From the NCBI GenBank assembly GCA_037501455.1, contig CM074858.1:42095001-42159000 (forward strand): 64,000 bases of DNA, read 5' to 3'. Below are positions 1 to 10,199 of this stretch, piece by piece. How positions within the stretch are numbered: position 1 is the first letter of the stretch; each line of letters starts with the position of its first letter. A program made the translations under genes and the position numbers. Under the pieces are notes generated by a model. The model was given only the letters and a program-made list of their open reading frames with translations. It was not told the origin of the DNA and did no database searches. This stretch comes from Lantana camara (Eukaryota > Streptophyta > Magnoliopsida > Lamiales > Verbenaceae).

Positions 1-1135
1 TATTATGTGGCTTTCCATATTACTGTTTTTGAGGCCGGGGTATGCCCCGTGTAATTGTCTAAGGCCAATATGAAGATTGAGCCTTATTACTTTATGTCTT
101 TTTCTTTTTATTGTAATTTGAGAGTAGAGATAGGTGGTGAGGTTTTATTTTCATTTTGGAGACAATGCACCCATGGAGTAAGATGGACCACATTCAAGTG
201 ACAAGGAGGCCATAAGTGAAGACCCCTCAAAATGTTAGGGAGGGGAATCTCAATTGTTAAATGTAATAGAGATAGGGCTCGTATTTTGTTACCGCTTTCC
301 CTTATGTGATTTAAACTGTTTATGTGGCATGTATGTTAGAACTTGTGATTGTGGAGTGGCTCCCACATATCACGCATAAGATAGGTAGAACCCATGATCA
401 TTACATGTTAGTATCATGCTAGGACATGTTATCTGTTTATGTGCTTGTTTGATATGCATTTAAGTGTACTTGCATTAGTCAAGACTAATAAAATTGGATA
501 ACATATATGTTGGTGAGGTCGAACCGGACAACTCTCCGGTTGATTCAAAAATTCCCATTAAATATTAAGCTAATTTCGAACAAATAGGTGTTTAATTCGA
601 GATGCAAATTTTGAATTAAATTCCTAGCATTCCATCAATAGGTTTTAAGTTTAGTAAGTAAAGCTAGTTATTGTCCGCGAGTCGTGGGATAGCTAGTGGA
701 GCTTATTAGTTCTTAGTTACCTAATTAATCATTTTAAATGGTCAATATTTCGTGGTCAATTTTAGCAAGGGCGATGTCCGCGAGTCGTGGGTCGTTCGAA
801 CTAAGTTTTGGTCATGATCTTATGATTGATGGGTCTAGCTTAACGCCTAAGTAAATATGGATGTCGCACGAGTCGTGGGTCCATATTGAAAGATAGGTGA
901 TGCAAAAACAATTACTAAGAATTCTAAAGGTGTTAGAATTGGTAAGTTGTACCTACCTAGGGTTCTTACTTAGAATGTCCGCGAGTCGTGGGTTCGAGGT
1001 AAAATGCCTAGGATCTTAGTACCCATTGGGAAACGTGTTCCTCTTAGATCTTTGGGAATTATAGATCTTTGAAAAACAGTGGGAGCTACATTAGATTAAA
1101 GACCTTATCTTTTGTATATCGTTATAATTCAGCAT
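1..1135 (+). other. Copia-1 untranslated leader with a four-times repeated motif
   Basis: This non-coding leader aligns almost base for base with 61325-62460 of Copia-3. A 16-17 base word, GTCCGCGAGTCGTGGG or a close variant, occurs at 673-688, 776-791, 863-879 and 977-992, so roughly every 90-115 bases. The same four copies sit at equivalent places in Copia-3. Similarity to Copia-3 falls off sharply near 1135, shortly before the gag start. No ORF here looks real. Confidence 0.8.
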
Positions 1136-1182
1136 GCCCACATTTTCTCTGCTTAGCATTTAGGTTGTAGTTTTGTGATTCT

Positions 1183-4100
1183 CTACAATATGAAATGCAA
1201 ACCCATTCGTATCCATCCTTAAGTCAAATAAGTTGACTAAGTCTTGACTAACTCTAAATGGCTTCGGATCCTAAAATTTATTTTAGAATCCGACTAGAGA
1301 AAGGCGTTCTCTAAAGGGCGAAGTTTTCAATTGTGAAAAGTCGACCGGGGCCAAAAGAGAAGCAATCTGAGGTGAATGGATTTTTCCAAACCACTTAAAA
1401 GCAATTGAACCACCTCATAAAAATGTTACAAGGTATAACATTATGGAATTATTCAATATTCCAAATGAGGAAACAAGTGCACACGAACAAGGTCTAAAGA
1501 TCTTAATTGAAGATCTTATGGTCTCGATCATCAACTGAGAAAAGAGTTCTCAATGCACTGATTGCTTACATTGCTTCGACTATCATTCAAACCCTTTATG
1601 CTCAACTAGAATGATGCTAATGTAGCATAGTTAATCATTTAAGTTGATAATGGTTGAGAGCATCCTTAAGAAGGAATAAAAGGTTGAGATGGTTAATTCT
1701 TCTTCTAAAACTCCCTAAGTTAAAGGCTTGAAGGCCTAAAGAAGAAGAAACCCTTAAGAGCCCAATGGAGGGGCATGTAAGGGGTACGCCCAAAAGACAC
1801 TAGAGATCAAATAGGACGTTTGCTTCTATGGTAGCAAATAAGGACTTTGAAAGGGAACTGCAAAGAGTATGAGTACTTTGAAATGTTACCTCGTTTAGTA
1901 ATTCTACTAGGAATAGAATTTACTAGTCTTAAGTCAATTCTGCATAAGCCGTTGTGCAAAGACTCAAGGCACTAATGTTCTGAACATACAACGAGATAAC
2001 AAAAGTAAGTGAGATGACAAAGCTTCGAATTACTTTGGAACATTGAGGTATAAAAGGATTAGCAAGTCAGACACGTTAGGATCATTCTATGAAAATGAAC
2101 CTATAGTGTTGACTTCCTGTGAATCCTGTCATGAGGGAAGCGTTCCTGAATCCCGTTTATAAGAAACGCGGAACGTTCCCAAATTATAGTGGATTTCGAT
2201 CCGTGCTGATGAGTGTAAGATGCTTAATGTAAGCATTAGATACAATCGTCAGTTTAATCATTATGAATGAATGTACTTGTTAAAGTACAAATTCGAAACT
2301 TATATGAAATTCTTAGAATTTCGAAAGGAGGTTAGGAACCGAAGTAGTCATAAGTTATAGGTAAATCGATATGATCGAGATAGCCAATATCTTAGCAACT
2401 AATTCCTTACTCATCTTAGAGATAATAGGATTATCTCTCAGTAAACTAATTCGAGAACACCTTAGTGTTTCCGAATGAGGGAATGAAATCTAATGCAACA
2501 TGGTTCATTCCATAGCAAGCTTTACTGACTTATAATCATTCTAGGAATAAACTCCCAGAATATGCAGTTAGAGATTTTGAATTTAGTACCTTCCAAAATC
2601 AGTCCTTTAGTTGCACTATGCAATGTGGCATATTAAATTCCCTAATTATTCTTATCCAAGAATTTAGTAGAATCCTCTTAAGTGAAGATGATAGTGGGAG
2701 ATAAGTTTGAAATGAGTTCAAGTTTATACAACGATATTGAATATTGTTTCTGCAATTCCCTTAGACAAAGGTTGTTTGTCTCAAAGAATGTATCTTTCTC
2801 AAGGAATCGTTCCTATAGAAGAAGAAAGACAAGCAAGCAGACCTCAAAGAAATTTAAGGATAAATATCCACGCCACATATAGAAGAAACGAGCCCATCTG
2901 ATAAAATTTAGCCAAATTTTAGAGTATGTACACGTGTGAAACCCTTCTCTTAAGACGTGTTTACAACGCGTTCCTAGATAGCCAAGGAATTACTTGAAGA
3001 GGAGACACTGTCAGATTTGGAATCTGAGTAGTGTAAGCAAGCCTTGAAATCCAATATGGATTCCATATACTCAAACCAAGTTTTGACCTTGGTTGATCCA
3101 CCTGATAGGATCAAGCTCGTGGAGCTTCGAGTAAATGGAAAGCATTACAACCTTCTTGACGATTGAAATGCAAAAGTCCATTTGGATTATGTTTACCACA
3201 TCCTCATATTCTGACTATGAGATGTGATAAATGAATATGAGAACTATCTTGTTCAATATGAGATTGAAAGAGACTGAAATAAGGTAGTTCTATAAATCTC
3301 ATATTCAGTGGGAGTATGCATAAGGTATGCAAATCCCTAAAGTCAATCTGTGGATTGATAAAGGCTTCTAGGAGTTAGACAATTCGATTCCACAGTCAAA
3401 TCGTTTGACACAGATAGAAGTCGAATAAGTCTCAGAGTGTACATATGAAAGTTAGTGATGTAAGAGTCAATTTTGGTTCTTTAGAAGACGATGTCCTTCT
3501 CATTAGGAATGTCAAGGATGACGTGAAAGTTACCAATTCTTGTTTAAGAAACAATTTGACATGAAAGATCTTGGTGATTATCCTATATTCTCGACATTCA
3601 GATCTATAGAAGATAGATCTAAGAGAATAAAAGGATTGTCACAAAATGAGTACATAACCACGGTACTAAAAGGAGTTTAGTATGGACAATGGAACGTCTC
3701 TTTTGAAGAGTATGTGTCCTAAGATAAACTTTGAGAAAGTTAGAATGTCCAAAATCCCTTTAAGTGAAAGGGTGCATAATGTATGAAAAGTTATGTACTA
3801 AATTAGATATGGCACAACACTAAGCGTAGTAGGCCGAATCTAATATGACCTCAGAGAAGGTCATTAGATCTCTGTAAAGGATGTCCTCAGAGTACTTGAG
3901 AAGAAATGAGGATATGTATTAGTTTACAGAGCCCAAAAGATCTTGTTGTTAGAAGGATATTTGATGTAACCGTTCATCAAACATGGATGATTATGAAATC
4001 ACTGCAAGGATACAACTTCTACCAGAATGGTAATGCAATGTGTTGGAAAGGGTTCCAAGGACGGACATTGCAAAACTCGACTGTCGTAGTTGAGAACTTA

Positions 4101-4430
4101 GTCGTATTATATAACGCTAAGTTAAGTGTTTGGGTAAGAAACTCCACCTAACCAGTTAGATGAAGTTCCTAGCATGAAACAACTCCTTTATCATATTGTA
4201 TGATAAAATGGATGGTTGCTCAAGTAAGAGAACCAAGACCTCACCAAGAGACTGAACACGTGATTACGAATCACTTTATAAGGAAAAGGTGTTTCCTAAG
4301 AGATGTGTAAACAAGAGGGTCACATCAGCAGAGAATATAGCAGATCCACTTGGGAAACGCCCAAAGTCAATAGGCTCTCAAAGTGCATCTTGAGAAGATG
4401 GGACTTAGAATACCTAAATGGCTTTTACGG
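1183..4430 (+). pseudogene. Decayed copia gag-pol relic of Copia-1
   Basis: No long ORF survives, but short in-frame islands mark the usual copia order. The gag start near 1183-1260 resembles the Copia-3 gag DNA. A pre-integrase zinc-finger remnant reads LTSCESCHEG at 2109-2138. The RT N-terminus reads LTLVDPPDRIK near 3088-3120. The RT catalytic region reads DDVLLI near 3487-3504. The RNase H C-terminus reads TSAENIADPL at 4322-4351. Between them lie many stops and indels. The coding span is about 3.2 kb, shorter than an intact copia gag-pol of about 4 kb or more, so deletions are likely. It cannot make protein, and any recent movement of this element must have used proteins from elsewhere. 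Confidence 0.8.
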
Positions 4431-4431
4431 G

Positions 4432-4443
4432 CAAGTGGGAGAT
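4432..4443 (+). other. Copia-1 polypurine tract
   Basis: The purine-rich run CAAGTGGGAGAT lies directly before the 3' LTR start TGTTAGG. This is the usual plant copia plus-strand priming context. Confidence 0.8.
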
Positions 4444-5580
4444 TGTTAGGAATAGTGCCCTAGAAAGCCGATTCGACGTAATCTGCTTTGGGACTTTTCT
4501 TGTATCACAGACAATCTTTGAATAATATACGATTGATTATAGGCAAACACTTCTTTATATGCCAATACGTGTTTTGTGTGTTTCCATTACGTGCGCATGT
4601 ATGAGAACTCCCCTAATCCTGATGACTTTAGGACTCTACCATTTAGGTGAAATGGTTCATGAAACGAGCCCTATATCACATAAGTCATGATTAGTAAAAT
4701 ACTCCAAGCCGATGAGTCCTACAGACAGTGGGAGTGTCAACCTGACTCCTCTAAGGCTTGCTTGTGGGATCACGCCCTTAAGAAGGACCACCTTGTTTCA
4801 TGGAGGTGCAAAGTGTATAGTTGATACGTGCGTGATACATGAGGGTGCTTACTTTAATAAGTAAGTTCACTGAGGTGCCCCGTGTGAGAACATTCCTAAA
4901 TGGGAAAGGAAGTTTCTATTTCAGGAAATGGAAACTTCCAGATTAGGAAATATCTCACGAGTCATTGATGTGATTAATTGATCCTTAGACTTGAGGTTCC
5001 ATGTTACTTTATGAGTTAACTCTATAGTCTTTGGTATAAGCTTTAAAGGGTGTCGCCTTAGACAACTGATTCAAGGCTTATGCTGGGGCTGCACAAGTGA
5101 CTCATGAAAGTGAATGAGAATCAAGAAAGGACCTACACTTGCATTTGCAAGGTGATCTCTTATTGTGTAAGTCATTCATATGCCATATGGAGTCCTTGGC
5201 CAAGGCAGTAGATCAAGACATCAAGAAAAGGGTTTCTTGGATTGAGATCAAATGGATATGAAATGCACTTTAGCTTTAAGACCAGATTATTAGGGTTCTA
5301 ATTATTCTCTTACCCTAGATCATGGTTGAGAGATAGTAAGTAGGAGGATTGTATCTCACATGAATCAATGACTTAAAGGTTCTGTCGAATCCGAACATTC
5401 CAATTCAGCTAGGGGTTAAACACCTGTTGCTAGACTATGGTCGTTTAATCTGTGGACTGATTAATTAATTAGGGTCACTGCTAATTGAATTGAGAACCTA
5501 GAGGGTCACACACAACAACTTGGTTACATGAGTTGAGGCTTTAAAATGATTAAACGAGTTAATCAAGCCAAGAGGGTTCC

Positions 5581-5635
5581 ACACGTGTGAAACCACACGT
5601 GTGGCTTACGTGAGTGACACGTGTCACACATGTGT
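5581..5635 (+). promoter_or_regulatory. G-box-like ACGT palindrome cluster in copia U3
   Basis: The palindromes ACACGTGT (5581-5588 and 5595-5602) and GACACGTGTC (5616-5625), plus a related ACATGTGT (5628-5635), lie about 350 bases upstream of the TATA box. CACGTG cores are known binding sites for plant bZIP and bHLH factors. Regulation of this LTR by such factors is inferred. The relative at 59526-59595 has more of them, and 36388-36412 has two. Confidence 0.5.
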
Positions 5636-5981
5636 ATAAATATATGTGTATATTTATTTATGTATTAAATAATTAATGTGATTAATTATTTAATAGACTT
5701 TGGTTTAATTTTGAATTAAAAAGAAAGTCTTATTTTGGAGAAAAATAATCTAGTTAATTAATTATGAATTAATTAATTAGATAAAATAAGTTATTTATTT
5801 TAAATAAATAAAGTATAAAATTATCCAAAAATAGTTTGGATATTTTTAGCTCTCTTGAAAGTTGATTTGAATTAGAATTCAAAGTCAAAGTCAAAATTAC
5901 TTGATGATCAAGTAATAGGAGAGAGAGAGAGACCAAAATCCTAGCCCATTAAGGACTAGGAATTTCGTCCCTCCCCTTTCT

Positions 5982-6007
5982 TATATATAGGGGAGCTCAT
6001 GCTCCCC
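5982..6007 (+). promoter_or_regulatory. Copia-1 LTR TATA box and adjoining stem-loop
   Basis: TATATATA at 5982-5989 is followed directly by a perfect 7-bp stem, GGGGAGC, loop TCAT, GCTCCCC (5990-6007). The Copia-2 LTR has TATAAATA followed by a similar palindrome. Transcription should start a short way downstream, so the stem-loop would lie at or near the RNA 5' end. This is inferred from position. Confidence 0.6.
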
Positions 6008-8039
6008 TTTAGAGCTAATAGACAATTCTTGGTTCATGTGTTGAACACCTTCCTTTCTCCAAGATAAAATAAAACCCTAGGTTAAGCCTAAACACTAACT
6101 AGAGAACTAGCATCCTTACTAGTTAGATTGTAGTCAAGTTGGTGGACTATCTCTAGAGACTTCAAGTTAGAAGTTTTGAAGATTCGAGCTTTACCAAAAG
6201 TGGGGATTAAGCAAAAACGATCAGAAGGGATGATGAAACGATTCTGAACCCGACGTGAAGCGAATGAAAAAATCGAACCAAAGAAGATGGCGAAAACCGT
6301 TCGTCCATATCCTGAAGGATGAATTTTTTCACGAGGGTTTTGTGACTGGCAGTTTTCTACTTTCGCAAAACTGTTTTCGAAGGGAGTTTCAATCCTGCTT
6401 TTCTCGTTTCATGTTTCTTTCTTTATGTTATATTGTTAAGAACATCTCTAACATGAATTGAATCTAGGTTGGTGTGGATTGCTATCCCGACAATGGATTC
6501 TGAAGTAGAAAGAGACTTTTGAGGGACGGGTTGTCAAGCCGCGAGAAGAGCGTTTTTGGGTGGCTTGAAACGCTTCAAGAAAGAATAAAAGAAAAGTAAG
6601 TTTTCTATCTCTACGAATTTGGTTACACGATTGCGAGTCCAATATCCTTTTGTTGGAAATTTTTTTAAATTCTGCTGCTTTCTGATTCGTGTTTTCCAAC
6701 AATCATGCCATATATCATAATACACACAGATCATATATCATATCATAAAGACATATTCGTTTGGGCAATCCGTGTCTCGGCCTTCCCGCACGGTGCATAT
6801 CAATCATAACATAATCATAATCATAAACAAGTTCCAACCTTCTTCCTCCGGGTGGTGGACGGGTTTGCAAGGCCCGACCACCTAAACATATCATTGTGGC
6901 TTTGAGGTTCATGAGGCCTCAAAGCCCGGTCAGCGTTTCCTCTTCAAAAACTCCTTGACGAGGTCCGTTTCGCCGTTAACATAATGGAATCAGCACATGG
7001 GATCACCGTCGGCCCTTGCCTCCCCGGATAGCCAAATGTACTAAATTCCTGGGCCCGTGAACATAACATACATGCATAATCTCGCCAAAACATATCAATT
7101 CATAAGAAACATATCATATTTCATAATTCATTCGAAAAGGGTTTACTCGATCAATATTTACTCGATAACTTTACTTTAAAGGTTTTGGTAAAAGCTTGTC
7201 ACATAAGGTTGTAAGGGCTAATATGTAACTAGAACGAAACACCCTCACCTGAAACATGACGATACAAGGATACGAGTTACCGAGTGCCTGAAAGATCAAG
7301 ATTTCCCCACCCTGGAGATAAACTGTACAAAAGACAACGTGACGTGTTCGTGAGACTCAAGACTCTAAATGAACCATATAGGACGCTCGGCAATGAAGTG
7401 AATATGACATGAATGCATAAAAGATCATATTATATCATGAAAATGTTCATGTGCACTATTAAGGAATTTAAAGCATATAACCAACCATTCGTTCATTCAT
7501 TTCATTCAAATTCATAAATTCATAATTCATGTCAATTTAATCTAAGAATTTCATGTAACAATTAAAACTCAAATATCTCAAGTTTACAATTATAAATTAA
7601 ATAAAACAAAGGCATTCCAAATCATTTAAGTATGTAAAACATAAAATTCCACAATTAAATGGTCCCACTTCATGAAATAATATCGTACTATTTAAATCAT
7701 TAAATAATAGCACTTAAATTTCATTTTAATTCAATACATATCATACCACTCTAGTCTCATAATTTCATTTCAAATGAACCCAAGAATTACATATAATGAT
7801 CATAGCTCAAAGATAATAAGTTTACAATTTTAAAATAAACAAACAAAACCATTCAAATCATTTAAAGAAGCACGAGATTCATATACGCGAAAATGAATTA
7901 TTTAAGATGATGATATATAACAAAATTTTAATTCAACAATTTAATATATATATATATATAGTTATATATATATATTACATTACCTACACATACACACATC
8001 TTATGAATTTATTCCATAGTAATATATATACATATATGC

Positions 8040-8337
8040 ACTTCACGTACACCCCACCCAAAATCATGCATGCAAAATAGTACATATATGTGCATGCGCT
8101 ATAAATATATATTATATTACATATTACACATGCACACAAGCGCTTATAATATTTTATATACACATTTACAAAATATAATATATCTCTACCTTATACATGC
8201 ACACACATGCACTTACGTATACACACCACCATGCACAACCATTTACATGCATTATTACACAAAATACATTTATACCCATGCACACACACAACCAACATGT
8301 ATATACACCTGAACATACACACAATACATGCATAAAC

Positions 8338-8371
<34 letters not shown>
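8040..8371. repeat. Alternating CA/TG-rich tract ending in (TA)n
   Basis: Runs of alternating purine and pyrimidine (ACATGCACACAC, ACGTATACACAC and similar) extend about 300 bases and end in an uninterrupted TA repeat at about 8340-8371. The copy in the other LTR is at about 15395-15739 and has a longer TA run. Such tracts can adopt non-B forms. Confidence 0.75.
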
Positions 8372-8375
<4 letters not shown>

Positions 8376-8463
8376 CATTACAACAACAAACGGAAAGTAG
8401 CAGCTACAAGCATATAAATATATATACATATAAACGAGCAGCTGCAACAAGAAGAAAGAAGCA

Positions 8464-8567
8464 GCAACAGTACAGAACTCCCCGCCCGGGCAACGTAGCA
8501 GCACAAATCTTCCCCGGCCGGGGACACTCCAGTTCAAACTCTCCCCGGCCGGGGAGAGTACTGTTGC
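8464..8567. repeat. Palindrome module in element A LTR
   Basis: Two perfect palindromes CCCCGGCCGGGG (8512-8523 and 8543-8554) and one imperfect copy CCCCGCCCGGGC (8480-8491) lie within a larger inverted repeat. Its arms are GCAACAGTAC (8464-8473) and GTACTGTTGC (8558-8567). The whole can be drawn as a hairpin of about 104 bases. An equivalent copy lies at about 15832-15935. Confidence 0.85.
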
Positions 8568-9969
8568 AGAAACGAAGCAGCGGCAACAGCAGTTACGCGT
8601 AGAACAGGGGAAAGAAAAACAGGGCAAGGCAACACAAGCTTCCAACCAACAATTAGATACATAAAGGTGCAAGATAGAGCAACAAAACATCAATATTTCA
8701 GGCCCCAAATCAGCTCTTAGTACGCAGCAGCAGCAGCACGAAGAAAAAGAGGGAAAAAGAGACATTTCACACAAAATCATTTAATGGTATCTCATCAATT
8801 CTCAACTACCAAGCAAGATCAGTTCATATATCATTAAATGAAGTTCATAAGATCCAATTTAATGCATTACAATCAAAGGAATCCCAAGGAAACGTGAAAA
8901 ATTCAAATAAAGGACATAAACCCTTACTATTCAACACTTGATCCATAGCATACTCAAACCAACATGAAAATCAGTAAAATAAGAGTCTAAAGAATGAGAA
9001 GAGGATGGAGAATAATATCATGAGCTTACCTTTCAAGTTTGAAGAGATTTGGTGGAGAAATGAGCTCAAAAGATGGAAATGAAATGTGTTTCTCTTGGAG
9101 CTTCAAGGGTGTCTCGGTTTGCAGCTGAAAATATCTCCTCTTGGTGTATGAAATGAAATGAGGGAGATTTTGGCTGGTTAAGGGTTGAGTGAGAGTCAAG
9201 TGGGTCCAAGTTTCACTCCAATTGGTTAACTATGGTTCAAATTATGGTTAAAATGGTGGAAGGTGGTCATTTAAGAGGACGCTACTAGTTTCGGTTAAAG
9301 TTCGGAGGTCAAAACGAGCTTAGAAAAATATGAGGCTTATTCTATTGAACTCGAATCTTCGATACGAGTTCATCGGAAGTGACGGAACTCGAATCCGAGT
9401 TCCCGAGCTCAAGATATCACATACGGAACCAAGGGTGCGCTAATTGCCCCTTAGCCCCCCGATTTGGTTCCACAATTCAAAATAAATTCGTTACCACGTC
9501 AAACAAGATCGAAAACATAAAACGAGCATATGAACATGTTCATAGCACATAAATCTACGACATACTAAATTTTCATGAATTTTCGATATCAAATCATATA
9601 AGAACGAATCGCGTTAAAATCACTCAAAACAATGTGTTTACCATTCATAACATTACAAATCTAAATATTACAATTTAAAATTCCATTTTAATTAAAATAA
9701 AAGTCAACGGTTTAATTTAATATAATGAAAGACATAATTAAAATAATTAAAACATGATTACATAAAATTAACACATAATTATTTAATTTAAAATACTAAG
9801 TTAACGAGATGAAATAATATAAAATAAAATAAAATAATAACAATTTATAATAAAATTAAATATAAAACACTTATAAACAATTAATCACATAATTAAATAA
9901 TTTAATTTGCGCAATTTATAAACACATATGGCATATTTGTACAAATGAAAAAAAAATCGGGGCGTTACA

Positions 9970-10004
9970 ATCTCTCCCCCTTAAAAGAATCCGTCCTCGG
10001 ATTC
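9970..10004 (-). other. Element A polypurine tract and conserved hairpin
   Basis: On the minus strand the PPT CTTTTAAGGGGGAGAGAT abuts the 3' LTR start. Upstream of it lies a perfect stem, GAATCCG with loop AGGA and CGGATTC (9987-10004). Element D has the same PPT context and the same hairpin at 23597-23631, so the feature is shared between a coding and a non-coding element. Confidence 0.85.
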
Positions 10005-10026
10005 ACTGCGCGCCTAAAAGCAATTA

Positions 10027-10199
10027 ATGAGGGAACCCCGTCCCTCGCAAGCAACAAGGAGAGAATCCCGTCTCTCGAATAACAATGAGAGAACCCCGTC
10101 TTCTCAAAAGCAACAAAGAGAGAACCCCGTCTCTCAAACAACAAAGAGAGAACCCCGTCTCTCGAACAACAATGAGAGAACCCCGTCTTCTCAAAAACA
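10027..10199. repeat. Tandem array of six 28-31 bp hairpin units
   Basis: Six consecutive units follow the pattern GAGAGAACCCCGTCTCTC plus a short CAA-rich spacer. Each unit is a small inverted repeat (GAGAGA against TCTCTC). The array lies just inside the 3' PPT of element A. Unit length varies by a few bases, as expected of a minisatellite. The frames that cross it read as low-complexity peptide and are not genes. Confidence 0.85.

Larger units (their letters stand above)
1..6701 (+). mobile_element. Ty1/copia element Copia-1 (5' LTR off-window)
   Basis: The window opens inside the leader: base 1 aligns with base 61325 of Copia-3, about 1 kb downstream of that element's 5' LTR. The interior runs to 4443 and a complete 3' LTR follows. 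The right border is fixed because the DNA after 6701 continues element A at the base matching 14021 in A's other LTR. The 5 bp after the LTR are ATCAT; in A's intact LTR the same site reads GTGATCATGCC, so ATCAT is the predicted TSD, with its left copy off-window. The leader and LTR resemble Copia-3 closely, whereas gag-pol is ruined. Confidence 0.9.
4444..6701 (+). repeat. Copia-1 3' LTR (2258 bp)
   Basis: The LTR starts TGTTAGGAATAG and ends TTTTCCAACA. Related copies are Copia-2 (35242-37145) and the 5' LTR of Copia-3 (54289-60320). U3 contains an ACGT-core palindrome cluster at 5581-5635. A TATA box at 5982-5989 is followed at once by a GC-rich stem-loop. This copy is longer than its relatives mainly because it has extra sequence between about 6190 and 6530. 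ORFs in it are chance. Confidence 0.93.
6702..9969 (-). repeat. Element A 3' LTR, portion right of Copia-1
   Basis: This segment aligns with 14021-17337 throughout. The largest difference is about 30 bp at 14501-14530, present only in the right copy. It ends with GGGGCGTTACA, the reverse complement of an LTR start TGTAACGCCCC. It carries the alternating CA/TG and TA tract (8040-8371) and the palindrome module (8464-8567). A 204-codon reading frame at 8166-8780 is not a gene: the same frame is split in the other LTR by a longer TA run. Confidence 0.93.

Noticed and set aside
977..1003. Possible tRNA-like B box (GGGTTCGAGGT) at the end of the repeated leader motif
   Set aside because: It departs from the B-box consensus after GGTTCGA, no A box at the right distance, and no cloverleaf.
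2682..4151. Short frames in the Copia-1 interior as genes
   Set aside because: They are chance openings in a decayed copia gag-pol; the real copia motifs fall in other frames.
8166..8780. A 204-codon minus-strand frame in the A LTR
   Set aside because: The other LTR has the same DNA split into two frames by a longer TA run, the peptide is mostly Cys/Tyr/Val low complexity, and no family is recognisable.
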